Of a stretch of DNA of 31,221 bases, positions 9,576 through 19,122 are shown piece after piece (the first letter of the stretch is position 1; every line of letters begins with the position of its first letter). This stretch comes from Amanita rubescens (taxonomy: Eukaryota; Basidiomycota; Agaricomycetes; Agaricales; Amanitaceae), in the NCBI GenBank assembly GCA_015039365.1, contig WION01000580.1:1-31221 (forward strand), read 5' to 3'. The notes under the pieces were generated by a model, which was given only the letters and a program-made list of their open reading frames with translations, was not told where the DNA came from and did no database searches. A program made the position numbers and the translations under genes.

Positions 9576-11232
9576 TGTGACTCGGAGAACATTGGACGTG
9601 CTGGGCCGGTCGCCCAGGCCCCATGGTGCTGCCCTCGATATTTAGTATGTGTTTAGGCTTCGTGCACCATTGGTTGTTGCTGATCGTTGCACTCAGCTTT
9701 GCAGCAGCCATTTGTGGGTCAAGGCTTCAACCATAACTGGCCTGGTACACTTCGGCGATGTCCCTGCGATACCACCAATATGCCAATCTGCCTCATCCCT
9801 CTCGTGGCCCCCTCACCGTGCTATTGCGTCTGCCTATCCCACACTGGTGCATCCATGCAGCCAAGCTGTGTCCTCAGCAATCTCGACTCAATCCGACGAT
9901 GGTCAAGTGACGCCCCAACCAGCTATTAAATCCGAGTCCCAGCCAGTACTTACCGGAACTTGAGGTGGTACTCTTACCGCCTTAGTCGTTCAACGTTCAA
10001 CTTGCATCTCTCGCCGCCGCACAACCCATCGGGAGCTTTGCCAACCTGCACCATTCCTGCGGGCGCATTCGCCGCGTGCGTCCGGACACTAGTAGAGTGT
10101 GGCGATGCATATCTTGGTGGTGAGTACATCGAACCCTGGTGCTTCTCTTCTACCATTCTCATATAATCTGCGTAGGACAAGTCTGGATTTGTTCGCCTAG
10201 CGGGGCTATTGCTGTTGGACTGAAACCCCGAAGCATGATACAATGATGCTGATACACCCATATTTTTGTCCAGTTATCGGGTAACATTTACACGGGAATA
10301 CATGTTAGTACATAACCATAATAAAGTATCAGGATAATACTGTATAATACCTTTCTCACTCTGCATGTATTATGACATGATGTTGCTCTTTGGTATCGTT
10401 AACTTCCATTATGTTCTAACCTGGTAACTATAGCAATGTAACACTCCCTCCTACTGGCTTGCCTTCACCTGACACCTTAGTAGAAAAAGCGACTGCGACC
10501 ACTCCTTTTCCCCTCATGCGAGTCTTGACTCTCGACGGGTGTGGTGCAGCGGGAATAAGGGCGGGTGTGATGGTGGCTGTGCCCACTGGTCCGAGACCAC
10601 CTGCCTCCCCTCCCCTCCCCTCCCCTCCCCTCCCCCTTGCCTTGCTGCCCTCCTGGGCTGGAATGTGTACCATTTTGACCTGGAAAACTGTTTTGACGAG
10701 CTGGAAAAAGAGATGCAGGCGATAGCCTGGCATATGATGGGAATCATGCCATGGGAGTGTGCATCTCCTGATTTGGTGGTCATGGAGGTTGCGCGCCCAG
10801 TGTTGTGCTGACCAATCAATATAATCCTTGCTGCTTTGAGCAAGTTTGGGAGCTGAGCTAGAGCCAAAAAACCGGTCCAGTAACTAAACGGAGAACATAG
10901 CAGAATTCACACCTGGTTTCGATAACGAATCCTATCGCACTGCCTCATCCACTGAGATATCTGCATTTGACTACTGCTTCTTACACCCAGATATCCATAT
11001 TCAGCTCACAATGGATTTTATCACATGATTGAATATAATACATAAAACTGCAGCATTCTGAGAATCATTCATTTCTACCAGTGCATCCTACATACAGTGA
11101 AAACTACCGAAATAACTTCTAAATTGCGATACTTGTTGTCACAACTCTTTGTATGTTAAAATCTCTCATTATTTAAACACTTTTTTCAACATTTGATCTA
11201 CTTATCAGCTACTACAATTTCAAAGCAACTTC
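9576..11232. other. Mosaic gene-free stretch left of the Helitron gene
   Basis: Composition changes abruptly: GC-rich to about 10260, AT-rich 10261-10440, GC-rich to about 10860, then AT-rich into the Helitron. A short plus-strand frame near 10510-10570 reads MRVLTLDGCGAAG, faintly like the glycine-rich start of patatin-like lipases. It is too short and degenerate to call. The left end of the Helitron probably lies somewhere in 10860-11200 but could not be fixed. Confidence 0.35.
10604..10636. repeat. (TCCCC)n microsatellite
   Basis: About six uninterrupted TCCCC units. The minus strand is a run of GGGGA and could form a G-quadruplex. Confidence 0.8.
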
Positions 11233-11463
11233 ATGTCAAACCCAAATCATCTTCAAGATTTCATCCAAGTTGAAAACAACTTTGTAGATGATGAATCCCG
11301 TGCCTTGAAAAATATAATCAGATTCCTTAGTAAACCTATGCAAAACATTACTTCCCAAATCACTAACTGCTTTTTAGACTTTAACAATATACAGACTCTG
11401 AAACCAACTGATTTCATCAGTGTCTCAGACATAAATAATATGAATTGGATCATATACATAACA
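11233..11463 (+). CDS. Possible upstream exon of the Helitron gene
   Basis: The frame begins with ATG at 11233 and runs 77 codons to a good donor (GTATGT at 11464). A good acceptor (TTTATTTAG) ends at 11639, just before the main reading frame. The composition matches the Helitron gene. Joining the two directly puts the reading frame out of phase with the main frame and soon meets a stop, so either another splice is used or this exon belongs to a broken 5' end. Confidence 0.25.
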
Positions 11464-11644
11464 GTATGTCTTTCGCTTCATCATCTTTTTTACATATTAT
11501 GAACACACTAATACCAAACTTTAAGTCTTCAATTGTTTCTTCTGATTCTGCCACCCTATATTGTAAGACAAAAAACAATGAATGTAATTAATCATATTCT
11601 ATATTTTTGTTTTGTATCAAGACTAACATGTTTATTTAGCTATT

Positions 11645-14600
11645 ATGCTCATGTTTGATTCTCCAACTGTATTTTCCTTAATATCACCTTCCATTTTATG
11701 TTATGAAGCTGCAAAAACAGGTATACTTCTTTTACAAGTCTCAAAAAGAGGTATACTTATTTCACAAGCCTCTGAAAGAGGTATATTTGTTTCACAAGCC
11801 TCAAAGAGAGGTATACTTGTCTCACAAGCCTCAAAAAGAGGTATACTTATTTCACAAGCCTCAAAAAGAGGTATACTTATTTCACAAGCCTCAAAAAGAG
11901 GTATACTTGTTTCACAAGCCTCAAAAAGAGGTATACTTGTTTTACAAGCCTCAGAAAGAGGTATACTTGTTTCACAAGCCTCAGAAAGAGGTATACTTGT
12001 TTCACAAGCCTCAGAAAGAGGTATACTTGCTTCACAAACCTCAGAAAGAAATACCATTCAATTGATATCTTTTAGCAATATGATCTTATGCTCTACCTTA
12101 TCAGATACAACACAAAACTTAAGAAAAGTTGATAAATTTATTAATTATGTACAACAATTAGGTGGTCATCGCACACGCTCAATTCTGTATGCTGATATAG
12201 TACCTTATATTGAAGACAATCCTTCATACTTCTCTGACTCCAAATTTCATTTTATTGATCATATAAAAGTGAGTGATATGGCAGATCAATATTCTGATAA
12301 CCATTACTTGATAATCAACATTCCAATACATATCATAGTGCCCTTTCTCCCACTTTCTACTGGAAGTAAAATTGCAAAACTACATGGTATTGAACTAAAA
12401 TACCCAACACTTTCCCTTTTACAATGCCGATTCAAAGAACATTTTTGCAGAAGTAGCTGCATTGAATACCGCTCTGTTTTATCAGTTGATCATGGTGGTT
12501 ACAATTTACAAGAAAAAAAAAGACAAAACTTAACAAAGCGCATCCAATTATACAGAGAAAAAAAGAAAAACAAGTTCAAAGACTATTGTAACTTAGAAAA
12601 ATCTAATGTAATACATGATAAGGTACTTTTAAATGATTCATACCAAGAATCTTTTAATGATGTATTTCCTCCAGAACCATTAAATAAGGAACTTGCACAT
12701 ACAATAATAAAATCAGCCTGTGATGAAATGCTTGCCAGAGAAATTGAAGAAGGAGGTTGTGCTGTTTGTGGTCAATTAGTACCATTGTCTGCTTTATCTC
12801 GATTATCAGCCATGACAAAATATCTACATATATTATCAGTCTCTGGAATTACAAGAAAAGAAAGATTGAATACTTTTGATAAGATTTGTGAACATTCAAT
12901 TGTTTTAGATCATTCATGTAATCGTATATGTCATTCTTGTCGTGCTACAATACGCAATAATAAAATACCACGATTTGCTTTAGCAAATGGATTATGGCTA
13001 GGAGAAGTACCAAAAGAATTATCTTCATTACGATATGTTGAAAGAATGTTAATAGCACGAATAAGACATAGTTGTTGCTGTATCAGAATAGCATCAGGTA
13101 TGCGCAAAATGAAGGCAAATGCAATTGCATTTCAATCACCAATACCAAAAATTTATAATATATTACCACCTCCAAAAGATGAAATTCAAGATGTACTGGC
13201 AATTATGTTTACAGGACCCCTGAAACCAACAGCATCAGATTTTAAGAGAACTCCTTTTCTGGTTCGGCGCAATAATGTTAAAAAAGCATTGGAGTGGCTA
13301 TCTCTTAATCATCAAGATTATGCAGACATTATAATCTCAGATGAAAATCTTGAACAATATCCTGAAGATATACCACCTGTTAGCATTGAATACAAAACTT
13401 CTTCAACAAACAAAACACCTGAAGGAATGAGCATATTTGACTTTGATGAAGAAGATGGTACAGCTGAAGGTGAATGTCCATTTACAGTACATGGTCTCAC
13501 TGGTTATGAACTTGAATCAATGACTACCAATGCTATAAAGGCAAAAGCACTACAACATTTAAACAGCTCTGGTAAAATACTAGCCATTGGTCATGCTGAC
13601 CAACCTGAGAGTATTTGGAATAATCCACATCTCTATCCTCAAATGTTTCCATGGCTATTTCCATATGGTTTTGGGGGTATAGGAACTGTGAAAGGAATTT
13701 CAGATCAAGAGCATAAAAGGCGTTTATTAATGTATCATGATAAAAGATTTCAAAAAGACCCTACATTTCCTTTTGTTGCTTTTAGCCATGAACAAATTAA
13801 AACTTGTACATCCCAAAGCTTTCTTCTTGCTGATAAAGATATGTTTAAAGACATCACTAACAGGCTTCTGTCTCTTAACATGCATACTGTAAATGGCTTA
13901 ATAGATCGATTAGCTAATAATGAAGATGGAAAACCACAGAATGAAGATGAAAAAATATGTTATCAGATTATAAAAGATTTAGATCATATACAATGGAATA
14001 TGAAAGGCTCTAGTACAAGCAAAAAAAGAATGAGAAACCAGATATGGTCATTAATAAATCACTGTGGTGCTCCATTTTGGTATATTACATTGTCTCCTGT
14101 AGATGTCAAACATCCAATTTCTCTTTATTATGCAGATACTAATGAAACTTTCACACCCAATCTAATGAAATATGAAGAAAGATTGAGGTTGATATGCCAA
14201 AACCCTGTAGCAGGTGCTCGCTTCTTTCATTTTGTTGTAAATATTTTCATAAATTGTGTATTAGGGGTAAATGCTAAACACAGAGGATTGTATGGAAAAA
14301 CAAAAGCATATTATGGTACTGTTGAACAGCAAGGAAGACTGACTTTACATCTACATATTTTACTATGGCTGAGAGGAAATCTAACACCTCAGGAAATGAG
14401 AAATAAGATTCTTGATCCCAATTCAGAATTCCAGAAGAAAATTATCACATGGATAGAAAGCTGCCAAGTAGGAGAATTTTTGACAGGCACACAACAACAA
14501 GTACTAGAAAATGTACAAGAATACACTGAAAGTTTTGATTATAATGATCCTACTGAATTGATGCCAACTCCACCTCCTGACAAATGCCCCAAAAAACATT

Positions 14601-17600
14601 TATCTAATGACAATTGTACTCAATGTTTGAACTTGGAACAATGGTGGTCACAATTTGAACAAACTGTTGATGATCTTATTAGCAAATCTAATATTCATAA
14701 TTGTGAAAGAGGAACAAACAAAGATGGCTCAAGAAAACATAATCTAACATATGTTGGTTGTAGAGATAATATATATGGAAAATGTAGAGCACGTTTTCCT
14801 AGACCTACTTTTGAAAACACTCATATTGATCCTGAAACTGGTTCCATTAATATAAAAAAGAAGGAACAATGGATAAATTCTATAACACCAGTCCTTACAT
14901 ATATCTTTCGCTGCAACACAGATGTAACATGCATGTGGTCAGGGACTGCACTGAAAGCTGTGGTTCTTTATATTTCTGATTATATAACTAAAAGTGGATT
15001 AAAGACCCATGTAGTATTTGATGCAATAAAAAGTATATTTGAAAAGAACCAAGACATTTTGCATTCCAATACTTCTGAAAAAGATAAAGCAAGAAGATTG
15101 ATGAGTAAGATGGTTAACTTACTTTCTACTAAACAGGAAATGGGTGCTCCCATGATTTGCATGTATCTACTTGGACATCCTGACCATTATACTAGTCATT
15201 CTTTTGTCAGTTTCTTTTGGAAAGCTTATGTCAATGAAGTTTATCATGCTTGGTACCCTGACAATAATGATAGAAAACCAGCCAAAGTAACTCTTTTAAA
15301 ACATAACAAGAATATAATTGGTGTATCACCTACTGATGATTATATATATAGACCTACAGAAATAGAAACCTTATGCTTATATGATTGGATAAGATGTTGC
15401 AAAAGGAAATGCTTACCCTCTAGAAATGTACACAAAAAAGAAAATAAACTCTCCATTATTCAAGACACAGAAACAATAAATGAATATGAAGATATTTGTG
15501 ACCATATATGTAGTTCAGATGATGAAAGCCAAGAGGAGAATATGGATGATGGTGAAAATCCAGATGTTCAAGTTCCCATGCCAAAATCAATGTACAGATT
15601 TTTGAAATCTCATCCACTATATTATTCTCATGGTACCATTATAAAACAAGATAACCCTAATATAGTGGCTGATTTCATTGGTAATCTTCCTCGAAGTGAC
15701 CAAGGTGATAGAGAATACTATTGTTTAACTATGCTTGTTCTATTCAAACCTTGGCGAAAGCCACTAGATTTGAAAACAGAAAAAAATACATGGGATGAAA
15801 CATTTTTGAACCATAAATTCACAATTCGGCAACTTGAACTAATGAATAACTTCAACATTAAGTATGAATGCTTAGATGCACGTGATGATTATAATGCACA
15901 AATGAGAAATGGTGGAGATAATACTATCTTTCCATATAATATTGAAATAGGAAATGAAAAAGATGACTTTGATCCTGACTTATTCACAAAATCTAATGAT
16001 CTTAATAATATGGACAATTATGATAATATGACAATTCAACCTATAGGAAGATCTGAATATAAACGACAAACAGAAGCAGAAGAAATGAGAAACATATTGC
16101 ATAATACTGGTTGGTCAAAGACAGTCAAGTCAAACTTAGATCTAAAGAGAAACATGCCATATGTTCCAGACTACATGCTTCCTGCTTCTGAATGGAAAGC
16201 AAAAGTTCAATCCTTAAAACAAAATGTTTTAGACACCAGGCAAGAACTAAATACAAATACAGATAAAACTTTACCAACTCTGTACAAAACATATGGCCAC
16301 ATGGATGTAGAAATTATTGATAAATCTTATTTAGAAAAAAAGTACTACAACACAGAACATGAAATGTCAATTAAAAATATAGCTCGGAAATTCCTGTTGA
16401 ACACTGAACAGAAAAGAGCATTTAACATAGTAACACATCATGTTGTCATACCACATTCAAACCAACTCAAAATGTACATAGGTGGAATAGGAGGAACTGG
16501 GAAATCTCGTGTTATTGAAGCAATATCACATTACTTTATTATACGAAATGAATCTTTTAGATTTATAATTGTTGCACCCACTGGCTCTGCTGCTGCACTT
16601 TTGGGAGGATCCACTTATCATTCAGTATTAGGTATAAATGAAAAAAATGAAAATTTGTCAGCAAAAAATCTTGCTCAAATACGAACCAGACTACAAGGAG
16701 TTGATTATATATTTTTGGATGAAGTTTCAATGCTATCTGCATTAGATTTATATAAGATTAGTGCCCAGTTGTGCAAAATTTTGAACAGGCCAGATATGCC
16801 ATTTGGTGGCATAAACATTATCTTTGCTGGTGACTTTGCTCAGCTACCTCCTCCCTTAGGTGGTGAAAATGTATCATTATATAGTAGAACAATTGGTAGA
16901 CATGCCACAAGTTTAAAATCTCAAAAAGAAGCTATGGGCCGCTCCTTATGGCATCAGGTAACAATTGTTGTCATTTTGAGAAAAAATATGAGACAACATA
17001 AAAATAGTACTGAAGATGATAAATTCCGGAGGTGCTTAAACAATATGAGATACAAAGATTGCTCAGTAGAAGACATCCAATTCTTAAGATCACATATAAC
17101 ATCACTTCATGGTAACAAAACATCCATATGTGACATAAACTTTAGAAATATCTCCATCATCACTGCCAAAAATGCACAAAAAGATGAGATAAATAGAATT
17201 GGCTGCTTAAGATTTGCTGAAGAAACAAACCAACAACTAACACATTTTTTTTCAGAAGATTCAAAAAAAGATGCTGATGATGACAAAATTGATAAAAGAA
17301 AAAAATATAAACATAAAATGATATCATTGTTAAACCCTACTTTGCAAAAAATACTATGGGACTTACCTCATTCATCTGGAAGCAAACATATACCTGGAAA
17401 ATTATCGTTATGTATTGGACTACCTGTAATAATAAAATGTAACACAGCTACAGAATTATGTATAACAAATGGCCAAGAAGCCACTGTTATTGGTTGGCAA
17501 TCCAAGCATGGAAATACTGGACAACTAATGCTTGACACTTTGTTTGTAGAACTAAACAATCCTCCAACAAATATAAAAATTGATGGGTTGAAGCAAAATG

Positions 17601-19063
17601 TTGTTCCTTTAACCTGTACAACAAATACCATCACATGCTCTCTACCTGATGATTCTGCAATAACCATCTCAAGAACACAAGTTGAAATACTTCCAAACTT
17701 TGCCATGACTGATTTTGCATCACAAGGAAAAACTCGCCCATATAATCCTGTTGATCTCAACAACTGCAGATCACATCAAGCATACTACACTGCATTATCG
17801 CGAAGTGCAACTGCAAATGGCACCATTATCCTGCAAGGTTTTGATGCTAAAAAAATAACAGGATGTGCTTCAGGTGCATTGCGCCAAGAATTCAGAGACC
17901 TTGAGTTGCTAGATGAAATAACTGAACTGCATTATCAAAGCAAATTACCAAATACAGTTTTTGGAGATAGAAGAAATGATCTTATTTATTCATATAGATC
18001 ACATAAAGGTATGGAATATGTTCCTCCTACTATACATAACTCAATTAAATGGAGTGAATCAGATCCTATGCTTGAACCAATAGATACTAATATTGAATGG
18101 AACATTTTTACACATAGTAAAATAAAGAAAAAAGAGTGTAATGACCAAAATATAGGTTCAAATTCACAGAAACATGGTAGAGAACATGATAACAAGTCCC
18201 AAAGAAAAAAACGAAGAAAATTGGAAAATGAGAAGTTTATAGATACAACATCAAATACTAGTACCTCAACAAGCTATCTAACTCCAATTGGCCTATCATG
18301 GGATCAAAATAGCTGTGCATATGATTCAATATTATGCATAATTCATTCCCTATGGCTATTTAATAAACCAGTATGGAATGACTGGCTCAGACAATTAAAT
18401 AACATTCACTTAAAAAAACTTTGTCGTGACTTTGAAAAAGTTGAAATTAACATTGAAACTCTATCATCAACAAGAGACAGATTGCGCCATCGACTGCAAA
18501 AAATTTCTAATCAAAAGTTTCCATGGGGTGGCTTTGCTGCAATAGAAGATGTCTTATGTTACATACTAGAAACAAATTCTATAACTTTTGACTCAATTAT
18601 TACATGCCCTCATTCTACCAGAAACACTGACATCCAACATACAACCTGTTTGTTAGCTTCAGATATAACTATAATACACTCTATAGGTCATTGGATCAAC
18701 AACATTACAGAGTTTTCAGATTATAGATGTAATTTGTGCCACAACAATATGCAAACAGTTAAAAAAATCTGTCAAAACATCCCAATCTTAGCTTTCCATT
18801 TTGCTGGGCAAAAACCTTTCATTGATTCAGCTTTTACTGTGAATATAAATGAACAAATCATCACTTATATATTAAGTGGTGTTATTTATTTTGGTAACTA
18901 CCACTTTACTTCACGCATCATAGACAAATCTGGTTTAATATGGTTTCATGATGGCATAGCCACAAAAAATGATGTAATTTATGAAGGTACACTAGATAAT
19001 ATTGACTTAACTGTCTGCAAACAAAGGTTTGCCTCTGCTGCTATATATTCTATAAAATATTAA
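11645..19063 (+). CDS. Helitron Rep/PIF1 helicase with C-terminal protease-like domain, 2472 aa
   Basis: This is the rolling-circle transposase of the Helitron. Residues 26-135 are eleven 10-residue repeats (GILVSQASKR type). Cys/His-rich segments near 369-440 (GGCAVCGQL, HSCNRICHSC) and FALANGLWLGEVP precede the Rep domain. The HUH motif is H902-L-H904. The paired tyrosines of the Rep nuclease are Y1109 and Y1113 (YISDYITK). The PIF1/RecD-like helicase follows: Walker A GGIGGTGKS (1613-1621), Walker B FLDEVSM (about 1690), DFAQLPP (about 1731), and the C-terminal FASQGKTR...YTALSR (about 2024-2060). Residues about 2205-2472 form an extra domain with a Cys box (DQNSCAYDS, C2224) and a His box (NYHFTSRIID...WFHDG, H2420, D2436), resembling a USP/UCH-type cysteine protease. 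The frame is open throughout. The start at 11645 is the first ATG of the frame; an upstream exon is possible. Confidence 0.9.
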   Translation: MLMFDSPTVFSLISPSILCYEAAKTGILLLQVSKRGILISQASERGIFVSQASKRGILVSQASKRGILISQASKRGILISQASKRGILVSQASKRGILVLQASERGILVSQASERGILVSQASERGILASQTSERNTIQLISFSNMILCSTLSDTTQNLRKVDKFINYVQQLGGHRTRSILYADIVPYIEDNPSYFSDSKFHFIDHIKVSDMADQYSDNHYLIINIPIHIIVPFLPLSTGSKIAKLHGIELKYPTLSLLQCRFKEHFCRSSCIEYRSVLSVDHGGYNLQEKKRQNLTKRIQLYREKKKNKFKDYCNLEKSNVIHDKVLLNDSYQESFNDVFPPEPLNKELAHTIIKSACDEMLAREIEEGGCAVCGQLVPLSALSRLSAMTKYLHILSVSGITRKERLNTFDKICEHSIVLDHSCNRICHSCRATIRNNKIPRFALANGLWLGEVPKELSSLRYVERMLIARIRHSCCCIRIASGMRKMKANAIAFQSPIPKIYNILPPPKDEIQDVLAIMFTGPLKPTASDFKRTPFLVRRNNVKKALEWLSLNHQDYADIIISDENLEQYPEDIPPVSIEYKTSSTNKTPEGMSIFDFDEEDGTAEGECPFTVHGLTGYELESMTTNAIKAKALQHLNSSGKILAIGHADQPESIWNNPHLYPQMFPWLFPYGFGGIGTVKGISDQEHKRRLLMYHDKRFQKDPTFPFVAFSHEQIKTCTSQSFLLADKDMFKDITNRLLSLNMHTVNGLIDRLANNEDGKPQNEDEKICYQIIKDLDHIQWNMKGSSTSKKRMRNQIWSLINHCGAPFWYITLSPVDVKHPISLYYADTNETFTPNLMKYEERLRLICQNPVAGARFFHFVVNIFINCVLGVNAKHRGLYGKTKAYYGTVEQQGRLTLHLHILLWLRGNLTPQEMRNKILDPNSEFQKKIITWIESCQVGEFLTGTQQQVLENVQEYTESFDYNDPTELMPTPPPDKCPKKHLSNDNCTQCLNLEQWWSQFEQTVDDLISKSNIHNCERGTNKDGSRKHNLTYVGCRDNIYGKCRARFPRPTFENTHIDPETGSINIKKKEQWINSITPVLTYIFRCNTDVTCMWSGTALKAVVLYISDYITKSGLKTHVVFDAIKSIFEKNQDILHSNTSEKDKARRLMSKMVNLLSTKQEMGAPMICMYLLGHPDHYTSHSFVSFFWKAYVNEVYHAWYPDNNDRKPAKVTLLKHNKNIIGVSPTDDYIYRPTEIETLCLYDWIRCCKRKCLPSRNVHKKENKLSIIQDTETINEYEDICDHICSSDDESQEENMDDGENPDVQVPMPKSMYRFLKSHPLYYSHGTIIKQDNPNIVADFIGNLPRSDQGDREYYCLTMLVLFKPWRKPLDLKTEKNTWDETFLNHKFTIRQLELMNNFNIKYECLDARDDYNAQMRNGGDNTIFPYNIEIGNEKDDFDPDLFTKSNDLNNMDNYDNMTIQPIGRSEYKRQTEAEEMRNILHNTGWSKTVKSNLDLKRNMPYVPDYMLPASEWKAKVQSLKQNVLDTRQELNTNTDKTLPTLYKTYGHMDVEIIDKSYLEKKYYNTEHEMSIKNIARKFLLNTEQKRAFNIVTHHVVIPHSNQLKMYIGGIGGTGKSRVIEAISHYFIIRNESFRFIIVAPTGSAAALLGGSTYHSVLGINEKNENLSAKNLAQIRTRLQGVDYIFLDEVSMLSALDLYKISAQLCKILNRPDMPFGGINIIFAGDFAQLPPPLGGENVSLYSRTIGRHATSLKSQKEAMGRSLWHQVTIVVILRKNMRQHKNSTEDDKFRRCLNNMRYKDCSVEDIQFLRSHITSLHGNKTSICDINFRNISIITAKNAQKDEINRIGCLRFAEETNQQLTHFFSEDSKKDADDDKIDKRKKYKHKMISLLNPTLQKILWDLPHSSGSKHIPGKLSLCIGLPVIIKCNTATELCITNGQEATVIGWQSKHGNTGQLMLDTLFVELNNPPTNIKIDGLKQNVVPLTCTTNTITCSLPDDSAITISRTQVEILPNFAMTDFASQGKTRPYNPVDLNNCRSHQAYYTALSRSATANGTIILQGFDAKKITGCASGALRQEFRDLELLDEITELHYQSKLPNTVFGDRRNDLIYSYRSHKGMEYVPPTIHNSIKWSESDPMLEPIDTNIEWNIFTHSKIKKKECNDQNIGSNSQKHGREHDNKSQRKKRRKLENEKFIDTTSNTSTSTSYLTPIGLSWDQNSCAYDSILCIIHSLWLFNKPVWNDWLRQLNNIHLKKLCRDFEKVEINIETLSSTRDRLRHRLQKISNQKFPWGGFAAIEDVLCYILETNSITFDSIITCPHSTRNTDIQHTTCLLASDITIIHSIGHWINNITEFSDYRCNLCHNNMQTVKKICQNIPILAFHFAGQKPFIDSAFTVNINEQIITYILSGVIYFGNYHFTSRIIDKSGLIWFHDGIATKNDVIYEGTLDNIDLTVCKQRFASAAIYSIKY
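11720..12049 (+). repeat. Minisatellite, 11 x 30 bp, inside the Helitron reading frame
   Basis: Eleven tandem 30-bp units (GGTATACTTGTTTCACAAGC then CTCAAAAAGA) start every 30 bases from 11720 to 12020. Each encodes ten residues of the type GILVSQASKR, with K/E and V/I/L variation. Within the array, ACAAG-CCTC...GAGG-TATA-CTTGT can pair as a hairpin with a five-base loop. The first unit has a G.T wobble and the last is degenerate. Because 30 is a multiple of three, other frames on both strands are open too; those are by-products. Confidence 0.95.
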
Positions 19064-19070
19064 ATGCTAA

Positions 19071-19117
19071 ATGGCCTCGGATATGCCACGCAAAGCGATG
19101 GCCCACAGCACCAAGTT
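19071..19117 (+). repeat. 47-bp hairpin repeat, copy next to the Helitron stop
   Basis: It begins ATGGCCTCGGATATGCC and ends CACCAAGTT. It matches 20206-20252 at 45 of 47 positions. GGCC-TCG near the start pairs with CGA-T-GGCC, giving a 7-bp stem with a one-base bulge. It starts seven bases after the Helitron stop codon. Confidence 0.85.
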
Positions 19118-19122
19118 TTTTT

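Larger units (their letters stand above)
11000..19070 (+). mobile_element. Autonomous Helitron; ends not resolved
   Basis: The span is set by the replicase/helicase gene and by the surrounding AT-rich DNA, which contrasts sharply with the GC-richer flanks. The left limit is approximate. On the right, CTAA at 19067-19070 fits the CTRR terminus of Helitrons, and a weak AT hairpin (ATATT-CTATAA-AATAT) lies just before it. The next base is not the expected T, however. An alternative right end is the 47-bp hairpin repeat that starts at 19071. Confidence 0.6.

Noticed and set aside
10500..10570. Patatin-like motif MRVLTLDGCGAAG
   Set aside because: Too short, the glycine motif is imperfect, and no other patatin features (GxSxG, DG dyad) follow.
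11720..12049. CRISPR-like array
   Set aside because: Units are contiguous without unique spacers and lie in a eukaryotic reading frame.
11701..12065. Additional open frames on both strands over the 30-bp minisatellite
   Set aside because: The 30-bp period is a multiple of three, so any frame open in one unit is open in all. Only the frame continuous with the helicase is credible.
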